Source of the DNA: Oleiharenicola sp. | Lineage (GTDB): Bacteria; Verrucomicrobiota; Verrucomicrobiia; Opitutales; Opitutaceae | Assembly: GCA_025363455.1 (NCBI GenBank) | Contig: JANYDW010000039.1 | Coordinates: 1 to 64,000 of the forward strand | DNA length: 64,000 nt | Direction of reading: 5' to 3' | In this document: positions 25,778 to 33,901 of the stretch, one piece after another | Position numbering within the stretch: the stretch's first letter is position 1 | How the letters are laid out: each line of letters begins with the position of its first letter | Notes under the pieces: generated by a model | Told to the model about the DNA's origin: nothing | Seen by the model: only the letters and a program-made list of their open reading frames with translations | Databases searched by the model: none | Position numbers and translations under genes: made by a program

Positions 25778-27832
25778 ATGAAATTCCCCGCTTGGCTCCG
25801 TTTCGTCGTCTGGTCCCTCGTCGTGGCCCTTGGCGTCGGCGCCGTCGGCGTGCTGGCGTGGTCGCGGGGCGAGCCGGTGAGCGCACTGTGGATCGTGGTC
25901 GCAGGGGTCTGCGTGTTCGCCGTTTCCTATCGGTTCCACTCGGCGTGGCTGATGGCCAAGGTCCTGACGCTCGATGAGCTACGGGCGCCGCCCGCCGTGG
26001 TGAAGGAGGACGGCCGGGATTTTGTCCAGACGAACAAGTGGATCGTCTTCGGTCACCATTTCGCGGCGATTGCCGGACCGGGCCCGCTGGTCGGTCCGGT
26101 GCTGGCGGCGCAATTTGGTTTTCTGCCTGGCATGTTGTGGATGCTGGTGGGTGCAACCTTGGGTGGCGCGGTGCATGACTGCGTGATCATGTTCTGTTCC
26201 GTGCGCCGGGGCGGCCGGTCGCTCGGCCAGATGGTGCGTGACGAGGTCGGCCCGTTTGCCGGGCTGGTTGCGCTGGTGAGCATCATCGCGATCATGATCA
26301 TCTTATTGGCGGTGCTCGCGCTGGTGGTGGTCAACGCGCTGGCGGACAGCCCGTGGGGCCTCTTCACCATCGCGGCCACCATGCCCATCGCTGTCGCGAT
26401 GGGTTGCGGCATGCGTTTCGGCGGTCACACGGGCCGGGGGTTGGTGGTGGTGAGTGCGCTGGGCGCGCTGGCGCTGCTGGCGTCCGTGTGGGGTGGACAG
26501 TTCATCTACGGCACGAGGTTGGAAGGCTGGCTCACCCTGCGCGGCACGACGCTGGCCTGGTGGATCATGGGCTACGGCATCGTTGCCTCGGTTTTGCCGG
26601 TCTGGCTGCTGCTCGCGCCGCGGGACTATCTGAGCACGTTCATGAAGATCGGCACCGTGGCGGCAATGGGCGTCGCGATCATCCTGCTGGCGCCGATGCT
26701 CAAGATGCCCGCGCTCACCAAATTCATCGACGGCAGCGGGCCGGTGGTGGCGGGGCCGTGGTTCCCGTTTGTCTTCATCACCATCGCGTGCGCCGCGATC
26801 TCAGGATTCCACTCGCTGATCGCTTCGGGTACGACACCGAAGCTGCTGACGCGCGAAAGCCACATCCGGATAGTGGGTTATGGCGCCATGGTGACGGAGA
26901 TGGTGGTGGGGCTGATGGCGCTCATCGCCGCCTGCGCGATGGAGCCGGGCGAATATTTTGCGATTAACATGAAGGGCGAGGTCACAGCCGTGACAGCCAA
27001 GGTCAGCGCGCTGGGCTTCGCGGTGACGCCGGCCCAGATGACCGCGCTCGCCGCCAGCGTGGGCGAGAAAACCATGATCGGCCGCACGGGCGGGGCGCCG
27101 ACTTTCGCGGTGGGCATGGCGCAGATGTTTGCCGGTGCGCTCAAGAGTTCGGGGGCGATGGCGCTGTGGTATCATTTCGCCATCATGTTTGAGGCGCTAT
27201 TCATCCTCACGACGATCGACGCCGGCACGCGGGTGGGGCGGTTCATCGTGCAGGACCTGCTGGGCATGTTCTGGCAGCCACTGGGCGATACGCGCTCGTC
27301 CGCCGGCAACGTCCTGGCGACCGGCCTTTTCGTCGGGGCTTGGGGCTGGTTTCTCTATCAAGGCGTCATCGACCCGCTGGGCGGCATCAATTCGCTCTGG
27401 CCGATCTTCGGCGTGGCCAACCAGCTGCTGGCGGTCATCGCGCTTTCACTCGGCACGACCGTGCTCATCAAGATGGGCCGCGTCCGGTATGCGTGGGTGA
27501 CGTTGGCGCCGCTGGCCTGGCTCATGAGCGTCACGATGACGGCGGGGTGGATGAAGCTCTTCAGCCCGACTCCGGTGGGCTTCCTGGCCATCGCTCGCGG
27601 ACTCGAGGCAAAGCTTGCCCTGGGCGGATCAGCCGTCGAGGAGGCAGCCTGGTCGGCTCAACTCCTGAACAACCGCATCGATGCGGCGGTGACGGGGGTT
27701 TTTCTGGTGCTGGTACTGATCGTGGTCGCGGCCAATGCGCGGGTGTGGTGGCAGTTGCTCGCCGGGCGGCGCCCAGCCGACCTGCGCGAGGAATCCTATG
27801 TGCCGCTGGCGCCGGTCACGGCGACCAAGTGA
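25778..27832 (+). CDS. cstA: Carbon starvation protein CstA-like peptide/pyruvate transporter
   Basis: A polytopic membrane protein of 684 residues of the CstA family, which takes up peptides or pyruvate under carbon limitation. It has about sixteen hydrophobic segments. The CstA signatures are present: FVQTNKWIVFGHHFAAIAGPGPLVGPVLAAQ-type region (about 85-115), FITIACAAISGFHSLIASGTT, TIDAGTRVGRFIVQD and SLWPIFGVANQLLA. ATG at 25778 gives MKFPAWLRF directly before the first helix. Its stop overlaps the next gene's GTG by 4 bases. Confidence 0.93.
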   Translation: MKFPAWLRFVVWSLVVALGVGAVGVLAWSRGEPVSALWIVVAGVCVFAVSYRFHSAWLMAKVLTLDELRAPPAVVKEDGRDFVQTNKWIVFGHHFAAIAGPGPLVGPVLAAQFGFLPGMLWMLVGATLGGAVHDCVIMFCSVRRGGRSLGQMVRDEVGPFAGLVALVSIIAIMIILLAVLALVVVNALADSPWGLFTIAATMPIAVAMGCGMRFGGHTGRGLVVVSALGALALLASVWGGQFIYGTRLEGWLTLRGTTLAWWIMGYGIVASVLPVWLLLAPRDYLSTFMKIGTVAAMGVAIILLAPMLKMPALTKFIDGSGPVVAGPWFPFVFITIACAAISGFHSLIASGTTPKLLTRESHIRIVGYGAMVTEMVVGLMALIAACAMEPGEYFAINMKGEVTAVTAKVSALGFAVTPAQMTALAASVGEKTMIGRTGGAPTFAVGMAQMFAGALKSSGAMALWYHFAIMFEALFILTTIDAGTRVGRFIVQDLLGMFWQPLGDTRSSAGNVLATGLFVGAWGWFLYQGVIDPLGGINSLWPIFGVANQLLAVIALSLGTTVLIKMGRVRYAWVTLAPLAWLMSVTMTAGWMKLFSPTPVGFLAIARGLEAKLALGGSAVEEAAWSAQLLNNRIDAAVTGVFLVLVLIVVAANARVWWQLLAGRRPADLREESYVPLAPVTATK

Positions 27833-28272
27833 CCCGCATCGCCGTCATCTCCGACACGCACGACTGGATGCCGCCCGGCCTGCCGGAGCGACTCGCCAAA
27901 GCCGATGAGATTTGGCACCTGGGCGACGTGTGCGAACCGGATACGCTCGCGGAACTGGAGTTGTTGGGCAAACCGCTGCACGTCGTCTTGGGCAACAACG
28001 AGGGCCATGCCCTCTGGCCCTTGGAGCTCAGGCTGGAGCGGGCCGGCCATAAATTTTTCCTGACCCACATTCCGCCGACCCGGGCGCCTTTCGGCGCTGA
28101 GATCGTGCTGCACGGTCACACCCATGTGCCCCGAGACGAGACCGACGAAGCCGGAGTGCGGTGGCTGAACCCCGGCTGCATCAGCCGACCGAAGCAGCAT
28201 GGGCGGGCGGGGTTTGCCTGGCTGTTGCTCGAAGAAAACCAGCCGCCGAAGTGGCGGTTGGAAGTGCTGTGA
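27829..28272 (+). CDS. YfcE-type metallophosphodiesterase
   Basis: A 147-residue calcineurin-like phosphoesterase of the small YfcE/MJ0936 group, which hydrolyse phosphodiester bonds with two metal ions. All metal motifs are there: SDTHD, HLGDVCE, GNNEG, the His in LTHIP, and HGHTHVP, followed by NPGCISRPK. The start is the GTG inside GTGA overlapping the cstA stop, which puts ISDTHD at residues 7-12 as usual; a much longer upstream frame is only a shadow of cstA. Coupled translation suggests co-expression with cstA, but a functional link is not known. Confidence 0.9.
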   Translation: MTRIAVISDTHDWMPPGLPERLAKADEIWHLGDVCEPDTLAELELLGKPLHVVLGNNEGHALWPLELRLERAGHKFFLTHIPPTRAPFGAEIVLHGHTHVPRDETDEAGVRWLNPGCISRPKQHGRAGFAWLLLEENQPPKWRLEVL

Positions 28273-28342
28273 GCGGTAGGGCGCCGACTCCGTTCCGCGC
28301 CGCGGCGGTGATGGGACTCACCGCCCTGCCTGTTTTCGTAAC

Positions 28343-29143
28343 CTACTGAATCGAGACGGGGGCCTTCTTGTACTGGAAGCGGCCGACGTTCACGGTGTCC
28401 GGCGGGGCGATGCCGGCAATGATGCCAAAGGAAGTGATCACGCAGGCGATGCTGCCGCGGCGGCCGGCGCGCGCCTGTTCCTCGATACGCGGCGGGGTGG
28501 CCCGGCCGTCCTTGCCGATGGCGCCGAGCTTGACGCGGCCGTCGGCTTGGATGACCACGAGGCTGTTGCCGGCGGTCTTGCCCGTGGAGTAACTCCCCGC
28601 CACGGAGGCGAAAACGGAGGCCCGTTCCTCGGCGGAGGTGACGATGGTCACATCGTCCGGCACATCGCTGAGGCGCTTTTGCGGCAGGCCGAAGCGGAGA
28701 CCGATCGCCACCAGAACCACGGCGACGGCGAAAAGGCCGGCGACCTCGGCGATGGAGCGCAGGGTGCTGCTGCCCTTGCCGCCGCCCCGCACCCGCATCG
28801 GAGGGCGGGAAGAACCGCTCGAGGCCTTGGCTTGGAAGGGGGGAAGACTGGCGATCTCAGCCGGGGTTTCCGCCGTCCAATAATCATCAAACAGCGAGAT
28901 GCTCTTGTGGACGCGGAGGCGGCCCTGGTAGGCGGCGATGCGGTAGCCGCGGTCGTTACGGTGCACGACAATGCCCGGCTCGGTCTTGGGGCTGACCGAA
29001 GTATCCACTCTCAAAAGTTTGCCGGCCAGCCGGATGACTTCCTCCAGAGGATGGTTGCCGTGCTCCAGCCGCTCCGAAGCCGGGGCCACCGCCGAGGCAT
29101 CGGGGGCCAGATAAACCAGAGTGATGCGGTAGGTGACGCTCAT
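28343..29143 (-). CDS. Hypothetical single-pass membrane protein, prepilin partner
   Basis: A 266-residue protein not recognised as a known family. Residues 1-125 are cytoplasmic and include VHRNDRGYRIAAYQGRLRVHKSIS; a Gly/Arg/Pro-rich linker leads to one membrane helix (about 133-155, VAGLFAVAVVLVAIGLRFGL). The rest (about 160-266) is predicted outside and contains a beta-rich segment with ASVAGSYSTGKTAGNSLVVI. The start ATG overlaps the stop of the prepilin-like gene (ATGA), so both are made together. It may be an assembly or anchoring partner of the pseudopilin. Confident as a gene, not in function. Confidence 0.7.
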   Translation of the reverse strand: MSVTYRITLVYLAPDASAVAPASERLEHGNHPLEEVIRLAGKLLRVDTSVSPKTEPGIVVHRNDRGYRIAAYQGRLRVHKSISLFDDYWTAETPAEIASLPPFQAKASSGSSRPPMRVRGGGKGSSTLRSIAEVAGLFAVAVVLVAIGLRFGLPQKRLSDVPDDVTIVTSAEERASVFASVAGSYSTGKTAGNSLVVIQADGRVKLGAIGKDGRATPPRIEEQARAGRRGSIACVITSFGIIAGIAPPDTVNVGRFQYKKAPVSIQ

Positions 29144-29649
29144 TTTTCGATGATGAACACGAGCGAATTGGTGGAGCCGGTCTGGATGGTCCCGTTGTTG
29201 AGGTCACCGTCGTCCATCTGCTTGTCGAGCATGGTCAACAGCTCGACATCGTCGCTGACCGGATTGCCAGAGGAGGTCTGCACGATCAGCGCGGCCTTGG
29301 CCGTGATACCGTCGGCCGAAACGTCGTAATTCCACTTATACACCCCGCCGATGGGCGATTTGGAGCTGAAGGAGGCGGGCAGGCTGTTGACAAGTTCAGG
29401 TGGCACCACCTGCGGGTCCCCATCGGCCGGCCAGTGGCCGTTCTGTGTGGTGTAGGTCTGGATCGCGGTGGAGAACTGGCGCAGATCGTTTTCGAGGGCC
29501 GTGACCTTGGCCCGCATGGTGATGTGCCGGTAGGTCGGAATGCCGGCGGCCGCCAACAGGCCAATGATCACCACCACGACCATCACCTCAACCAAGGTGT
29601 AAGCCCGAATCCGGCGACATAGCAATGAAGGTGGAGATGAACCGGACAT
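29140..29649 (-). CDS. Type IV prepilin / pseudopilin-like protein
   Basis: A 169-residue secreted fibre-type protein. The short basic leader (about 16 residues, ending CRRIRA) precedes YTLVEVMVVVVIIGLLAAAG, the class III N-methylation helix with Glu at +5. Position -1 is Ala16 instead of the usual Gly, which is accepted in some prepilins. The rest has a pseudopilin-like head with WNYDVSADGITAKAAL, similar in layout to GspG-like proteins. No secretion ATPase or peptidase gene lies nearby, so it would use machinery encoded elsewhere. It overlaps the next gene by 4 bases. Confidence 0.85.
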   Translation of the reverse strand: MSGSSPPSLLCRRIRAYTLVEVMVVVVIIGLLAAAGIPTYRHITMRAKVTALENDLRQFSTAIQTYTTQNGHWPADGDPQVVPPELVNSLPASFSSKSPIGGVYKWNYDVSADGITAKAALIVQTSSGNPVSDDVELLTMLDKQMDDGDLNNGTIQTGSTNSLVFIIEK

Positions 29650-29900
29650 CAGGATTTAACGAAGTTTCACTTAGAGGGTTCATTTGAACCGCAGCAAGCC
29701 TTCTGAGACAAAACAATTACGCAGGGAGAATTAAATGATGCAAACGGCTGTCGGCCTAGGGAAAATTACCCAGATTAAGACAGATTTCGGGTCGAATTCA
29801 GGGATGGTCGATACCGCGCGACAGGTTCGCGCTGGAGTCGCACCGGAGCGAAGGTTAGCAACGACAGGAAGTGAGCCAGCCCTCAGAGGAAAGTTCATTG

Positions 29901-30578
29901 ATGAAAGTTGCGACCGGGACCACCTTGGTCTTTGTGCGGAGCGCGCGCGCGCGATCCTACCGACTGACCTTGCGCAAGGACGGCGTGGCGGTGGCCACGA
30001 TTCCGGTCCGCGGGACCGAATCCGAGGCCCGCGCCTTTGTGATGCAACATCGGGACTGGCTGGACCGGGCCCGGGCCCGGCACGCACGCCGGCCTCGCCC
30101 GGCGGAAATCTGGGTGATGGGCACGACCGTGCTGTGGCGCGGTGAGCTGACGGAGATCCGCGCCGTCGGCGGGGACCGGCCCACCGTGTGCCTGGCGGCG
30201 GATGTGTTTCGCGTTCCTTCCCTGGTCGGGGATCTACGTCCGGTCCTGGAGAAACAATTCACGCGGCGCGCCCGGATCGAGCTGCCAGCGCGCGCCTGGG
30301 AACTGGCGGCGGAGACCGGTGCTGCGGTGAAGCAGGTCACCGTGCGGAACCAGCGTTCGCGCTGGGGCTCCTGTTCCCCCGGCGGCACCATCTCGCTCAA
30401 CTGGCGCCTGATTCAGGCTCCGGAAGCGGTGCGCGACTACATTATTTACCACGAGCTCGCCCACCTGTGGGAAATGAACCACTCGGACCGCTTCTGGGCG
30501 CGGGTGGCGCAAGTCTGCCCGGGCTGGCGCGAAGCCGAGCACTGGTTGAAACGCAGCGGCAGCCTGTTAGGACTGTAG
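29901..30578 (+). CDS. YgjP-like metallopeptidase (DUF45)
   Basis: A 225-residue zinc metalloprotease-like protein of the YgjP/DUF45 family. The metal site is HELAH (184-188) with a third ligand in EMNHS (H194), preceded by RNQRSRWGSCSPGGTISLNW, the strand signature of the group. Start ATG at 29901 has GAGGA (29886-29890) upstream; an in-frame start 10 codons earlier is less likely. Its stop codon TAG lies inside an intergenic palindrome. Substrate unknown; members are suggested to be processing peptidases. Confidence 0.88.
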   Translation: MKVATGTTLVFVRSARARSYRLTLRKDGVAVATIPVRGTESEARAFVMQHRDWLDRARARHARRPRPAEIWVMGTTVLWRGELTEIRAVGGDRPTVCLAADVFRVPSLVGDLRPVLEKQFTRRARIELPARAWELAAETGAAVKQVTVRNQRSRWGSCSPGGTISLNWRLIQAPEAVRDYIIYHELAHLWEMNHSDRFWARVAQVCPGWREAEHWLKRSGSLLGL

Positions 30579-30666
30579 GGCGGGATCGCTGACCCCGCTG
30601 GCATTAATCGGGTGGAGGGTCGACCTCCCGGTCGACCGCGCGGCCCAGCGGGAGCTGGGCCCTCCA
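30574..30666. repeat. Palindromic repeats overlapping a stop codon
   Basis: TGTAGGGCGGGATCGC begins inside the YgjP-like gene (the TAG is its stop) and is followed by a hairpin bounded by TGGAGGGTCG (30613) and GGGCCCTCCA (to 30666), with internal GGTCGACC and GCCCAGCGGGAGCTGGGC stems. Confidence 0.75.
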
Positions 30667-30674
30667 ATGTTATC

Positions 30675-31205
30675 CTACCGTATATCCAGCAACTCCACCT
30701 CGAAGCGCAGGGTCGCCTTCGGCGGGATCGGGCCGCGGCCGGCTTCGCCATAGGCGAGCCAATGCGGAATGAGCAGCGTGCACTTTTCGCCCTTTTTCAT
30801 CGCCAACAGGGCCTCGTCCCAGCCCTTGATCACGGCGTCGGTCCCGACGCGGAATTTGTAGGGTTCGCCCCGGTCGCGGGAGCTGTCGAATTTCGTGCCG
30901 TCGAGCAGAAATCCGTCGTAGTGGACGACGACCAGCGCGCCGCGGACCGGGGGCGCGCCCTCGCCGGGGGCGCGCACGAGGTAGCGCAGACCGGAGGGGT
31001 TGAGGTGCGTCGTGCCGTATTGTTCGCGCATGACGGCCGCGTCGGCCTCGCTGAGCTGGGGATTCTCCATCATCTGGCGCATGTATTTGTTGGCGGGCTG
31101 GTCAGTCGCACTATGGCGACGGAAAATCCCAGTACGGGCCTGCCACGCGATGAAGGCGAGAAACACGCCGAGGATGACGAGAATGCCGTGGGAGCGGAAA
31201 TTCAT
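30675..31205 (-). CDS. Membrane-anchored FKBP-type peptidyl-prolyl isomerase
   Basis: A 176-residue protein with an N-terminal membrane anchor (about 7-22, GILVILGVFLAFIAW) and a C-terminal FKBP domain (about 85-176) that speeds cis-trans isomerisation of prolyl bonds. FKBP landmarks are VVVHYDGFLLDGTKFDSS, FRVGTDAVIKGWDEALLAMKKGEK, IPHWLAYGEAGRGPIPP and LRFEVELLDI. The domain is probably periplasmic. It is last in a tight operon with a cyclophilin-like gene and an Mrr nuclease; the gap to mrr is 9 bases. Confidence 0.92.
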   Translation of the reverse strand: MNFRSHGILVILGVFLAFIAWQARTGIFRRHSATDQPANKYMRQMMENPQLSEADAAVMREQYGTTHLNPSGLRYLVRAPGEGAPPVRGALVVVHYDGFLLDGTKFDSSRDRGEPYKFRVGTDAVIKGWDEALLAMKKGEKCTLLIPHWLAYGEAGRGPIPPKATLRFEVELLDIR

Positions 31206-31214
31206 GGGCGGAAA

Positions 31215-32129
31215 TTACTCTTCCGAGAAATAATCGGAGTCGATGCGCTTCACTTCGTAACTGGCTTCAAGAGTTACTCCGAGCCCGTGGTCGATCATTA
31301 GGGTGGCGAGTTTCTCGCCGTCGATCAGCACGATGCGAGCGTCATGCTTGTTAACCGAGGCCAGCGCTTCTTTCGTGAAAGATGAAGTCGTAATGAATAC
31401 GCCCTTCTTGGCGCGATGCTCGGCCAGTGCACCGGCAAACTTCTGAATCTCGGGCCGGCCCACCGGATTCTCCCAGCGTTTCGCTTGAAGGTAGATGCTA
31501 TCGAGCCCAAGGCGGTCTTCATTGATTATACCATCGATGCCGCCGTCACCGCTGCGGCCGATGGCGCGGCCAGCGTCTTGTCGTGAACCGCCGTAGCCCA
31601 TTTTGAGTAGGAGTTCGACTACGAGACGCTCGAAAAAAACTGGAGCCGCGAGACCTATACGCGAGAGGAGTTCGGTCGCCAAAGCACGTTTGAGTTGTGT
31701 ATGAGCAGACTCGATCTGCTCTTCCGGGCTTTCCTTGGTTTCGGCAAGTGGCGCTGCCGCAGCAGTCGAATTATCATCATCATGCTTATTTTCCTTAAAC
31801 TCCATGAAACTGGGGAATTGGCGCAGGAAGCGCGCGTCGATACGATCGGGCTTGTCCTTCAGAACTTGCAGTCCGGTAGGAGTAATGCAAAAATGTCCGC
31901 GCTTTGAGGTGCTGAGCAAACCGGCTTTCGAAATATAGGTACGTGCCCAAGCGACTCGGTTATAGAAAAGTGGCTGACGCCCACTGGGGATTAATTGGCG
32001 AAGTTCGTCGTCCGTAAGCTTAAACTCTTTCGCGAGTACATCGGTAGCCTCGCTGATCGAGTGAGTCGCACCGTCCGCGTATCTACGAAGGAGAGGAAGC
32101 ATCAATGTTTGATAGTCTGGGATAGGCAT
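31215..32129 (-). CDS. mrr: Mrr-type restriction endonuclease
   Basis: A 304-residue type IV restriction nuclease that cuts modified DNA. The N-terminal winged-helix domain (about 5-95, ITPTGLQVLKDKPDRIDARF) is the Mrr_N type. The C-terminal PD-(D/E)XK domain (about 160-290) has GRSGDGGIDGII, catalytic D199, and YLQAKRW with Q215 and K217. Its base composition looks less GC-rich than its neighbours, suggesting transfer. It sits between a cyclophilin-like gene (gap 3 bases) and an FKBP gene (gap 9 bases), an unusual context. Confidence 0.9.
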   Translation of the reverse strand: MPIPDYQTLMLPLLRRYADGATHSISEATDVLAKEFKLTDDELRQLIPSGRQPLFYNRVAWARTYISKAGLLSTSKRGHFCITPTGLQVLKDKPDRIDARFLRQFPSFMEFKENKHDDDNSTAAAAPLAETKESPEEQIESAHTQLKRALATELLSRIGLAAPVFFERLVVELLLKMGYGGSRQDAGRAIGRSGDGGIDGIINEDRLGLDSIYLQAKRWENPVGRPEIQKFAGALAEHRAKKGVFITTSSFTKEALASVNKHDARIVLIDGEKLATLMIDHGLGVTLEASYEVKRIDSDYFSEE

Positions 32130-32132
32130 AAC

Positions 32133-33290
32133 TCAGGATTTGGGTTCGAGGCGGAGCAGCAAAGCGTCGAGCAGGGCGTCGATCTGAAGTTTCAGGTGCT
32201 GGGCTGGCGCAACCGGCTTGTCGGCCGGGGCGGCCTTTTGCTGCGCGGTGAAAGCGGCGTCGCCCTTGGCCAGTGCGGTGGTGATAAGCGCCTCCTTGGC
32301 GACGTGGAGTGCCGCTTCCGGGCGGAGATCGGCCGGGGTGACCGGCCGGCCGAGAAACGCGGCGGTCAGCTCGTCGCCGAACCACACGCGCCAGTCATCG
32401 GGGGCGAAATACGCGACGAGCACACCCGTCCGGGCGACGCCGAGTTTTTCGGCCAGCGCGTGCATATAGGCGCCGGGCACCTGGTCTTCCGCAGTCGGCG
32501 GGGTTTGCGCGAACAGCCGGGCGATGATCTTCCGGCCGGTGACGCGCTGGTAGTTCGCGAGCTTGAAATTGAAATTCTTCGCCCGCGGCGGGTCGACGGG
32601 CAGGAGATTGGCGGGGTCGTCGAAAAACGCCGCGGGACCAGGCCCCGCCTTCGCCAAGGCTTCGGCGGGCGAGTCGGCTGGGCTGGCGTAGCGTTTCGCC
32701 TTCTTCCGCAATTCCTGAAAGGTCGCTTCGTCGGCCTTGAACGCGCGACCCGCCTCACCCACGCGGAGGATCTTGATGCTGAAGGCGTCGTCGGCCTGAA
32801 TCTTGGGCAGCACTTCCAGGCCGGTGAAGACATGACCAAAGACACTGTGCAGGTAGTTCAACCGCGTGCAGTCGCCGAGCGTGAGGAAGAATTCGCAACT
32901 GTTGGTGTCGGGGCCCGCGTTCGCCATGGAGAGAACGCCGATGGTGGCGTGGCGCAGGCCGGGGACGAATTCATCGGGAAAGGTATAGCCCGGGTCGCCC
33001 TCTTCGGGTGCCTTCGGGTTGCCGCTCTGGAGGACAAAGGCCGGCACGACGCGATACCACTTCAGGCCCGTGAAAAACGGCTTGCCGTCGCGGGGGGCGA
33101 TTGTGCCCTCGGCGAGGCCGACGAACGAGGCCACCGTCATTGGCGCCTCCCGGTAGTTCAACTCGACGACAAAGGAGCCGCGCGGCGTGGTGAACTCGGC
33201 GTAAATGCCGTCGGCCATTTTCTCCATGGCCGGGAGGAGCACGGCGGACACTCCCATCGTGAGCCACAGGGCGAGCTTGGGGATACGCAT
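32133..33290 (-). CDS. Cyclophilin-type peptidyl-prolyl isomerase with C-terminal extension
   Basis: A 385-residue exported protein. A signal-like hydrophobic N-terminus (LALWLTMGVSAVLLPA) is followed by a cyclophilin domain (about 28-180) with FTTPRGSFVVELNYREAP, FTGLKWYRVVPAFVLQSGNP, SMANAGPDTNSCEFFLTLG and NYLHSVFGHVFTG. The C-terminal 200 residues (about 185-385) are helical, Ala/Lys-rich and not recognised. First gene of the operon with mrr and FKBP. As usual for bacterial cyclophilins it probably assists folding of secreted proteins. Confidence 0.88.
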   Translation of the reverse strand: MRIPKLALWLTMGVSAVLLPAMEKMADGIYAEFTTPRGSFVVELNYREAPMTVASFVGLAEGTIAPRDGKPFFTGLKWYRVVPAFVLQSGNPKAPEEGDPGYTFPDEFVPGLRHATIGVLSMANAGPDTNSCEFFLTLGDCTRLNYLHSVFGHVFTGLEVLPKIQADDAFSIKILRVGEAGRAFKADEATFQELRKKAKRYASPADSPAEALAKAGPGPAAFFDDPANLLPVDPPRAKNFNFKLANYQRVTGRKIIARLFAQTPPTAEDQVPGAYMHALAEKLGVARTGVLVAYFAPDDWRVWFGDELTAAFLGRPVTPADLRPEAALHVAKEALITTALAKGDAAFTAQQKAAPADKPVAPAQHLKLQIDALLDALLLRLEPKS

Positions 33291-33365
33291 GGAGGCAAGA
33301 TAGCCGTGGGCGGTCCGTCCGCGAGTCTAGTTTCATGCAGGCAGAGTTTAGCCGGACTCACAGGC

Positions 33366-33430
33366 GGAACCCGGCCTCCGGACGGGTTTCTTTGCGGGCA
33401 TCGTACGAACCTGTCCGGAGGCCAGGTTCC
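33366..33430. repeat. Intergenic inverted repeat GGAACC...GGTTCC
   Basis: GGAACCCGGCCTCCGGACGG at the left pairs imperfectly with AACCTGTCCGGAGGCCAGGTTCC at the right (33408-33430). It lies between the cyclophilin-like operon and ppnP. Confidence 0.8.
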
Positions 33431-33449
33431 ACCTTCAATCCCCCCGATT

Positions 33450-33773
33450 TCACAGGAACGAGCAGATGTATTCACAGAGGCCGGACTTCACCTCGATGGT
33501 GAACCCGCTCTTGCCGGGCACGTCGAAATGGGTGCCTGCGGCGTAGTCTTGCCCCGCGGTCGCGCCGTCGAGGGTCACGCGGCAGGCGCCGGCAACGATC
33601 TCCATCCGCTCTGGCGCACCGGTGCCAAAGTGGTAGCTGCCGGGATAAATCAGACCGAGGGTCTTCTTTGCGCTGTCCGGCATCATGACGGTATGGCTGA
33701 CGACCTTGCCGTCGAAATAGACGTTGGCCTTGGTGAGAACGGTGACGCCGGTGAACTGGATCGGGAGGGACAT
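33450..33773 (-). CDS. ppnP: Pyrimidine/purine nucleoside phosphorylase PpnP-like
   Basis: A 107-residue small cupin of the PpnP (formerly YaiE/DUF1255) family, which phosphorolyses several nucleosides. Landmarks are TKANVYFDGKVVSHTV, KTLGLIYPGSYHFGT, ERMEIVAGACRVTLDG and GTHFDVPGKSGFTIEV. ATG at 33773 gives MSLPIQFTGVTV, matching the family's usual start; an upstream in-frame Met would add 17 unsupported residues. It stands alone and is divergent from the repeat-protein gene, with 128 bases between them for two promoters. Confidence 0.92.
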   Translation of the reverse strand: MSLPIQFTGVTVLTKANVYFDGKVVSHTVMMPDSAKKTLGLIYPGSYHFGTGAPERMEIVAGACRVTLDGATAGQDYAAGTHFDVPGKSGFTIEVKSGLCEYICSFL

Positions 33774-33901
33774 GGGAGGATGGATGGGAAGGGAGAGGGA
33801 AAGTGGCCGGGAGTGGCGAGTCAATCCACGTGCGAGCCGCGGCTTGCTTATACCCGGGTAGAGCGCTTCTATGATTTTAGCGGGCCGAGCGTAGTATCAT
33901 C

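Noticed and set aside
29735-30145. Small plus-strand frame upstream of the YgjP-like gene
   Set aside because: It overlaps the YgjP-like gene in another frame and its residues show no known motif; the leading part is probably untranslated promoter region.
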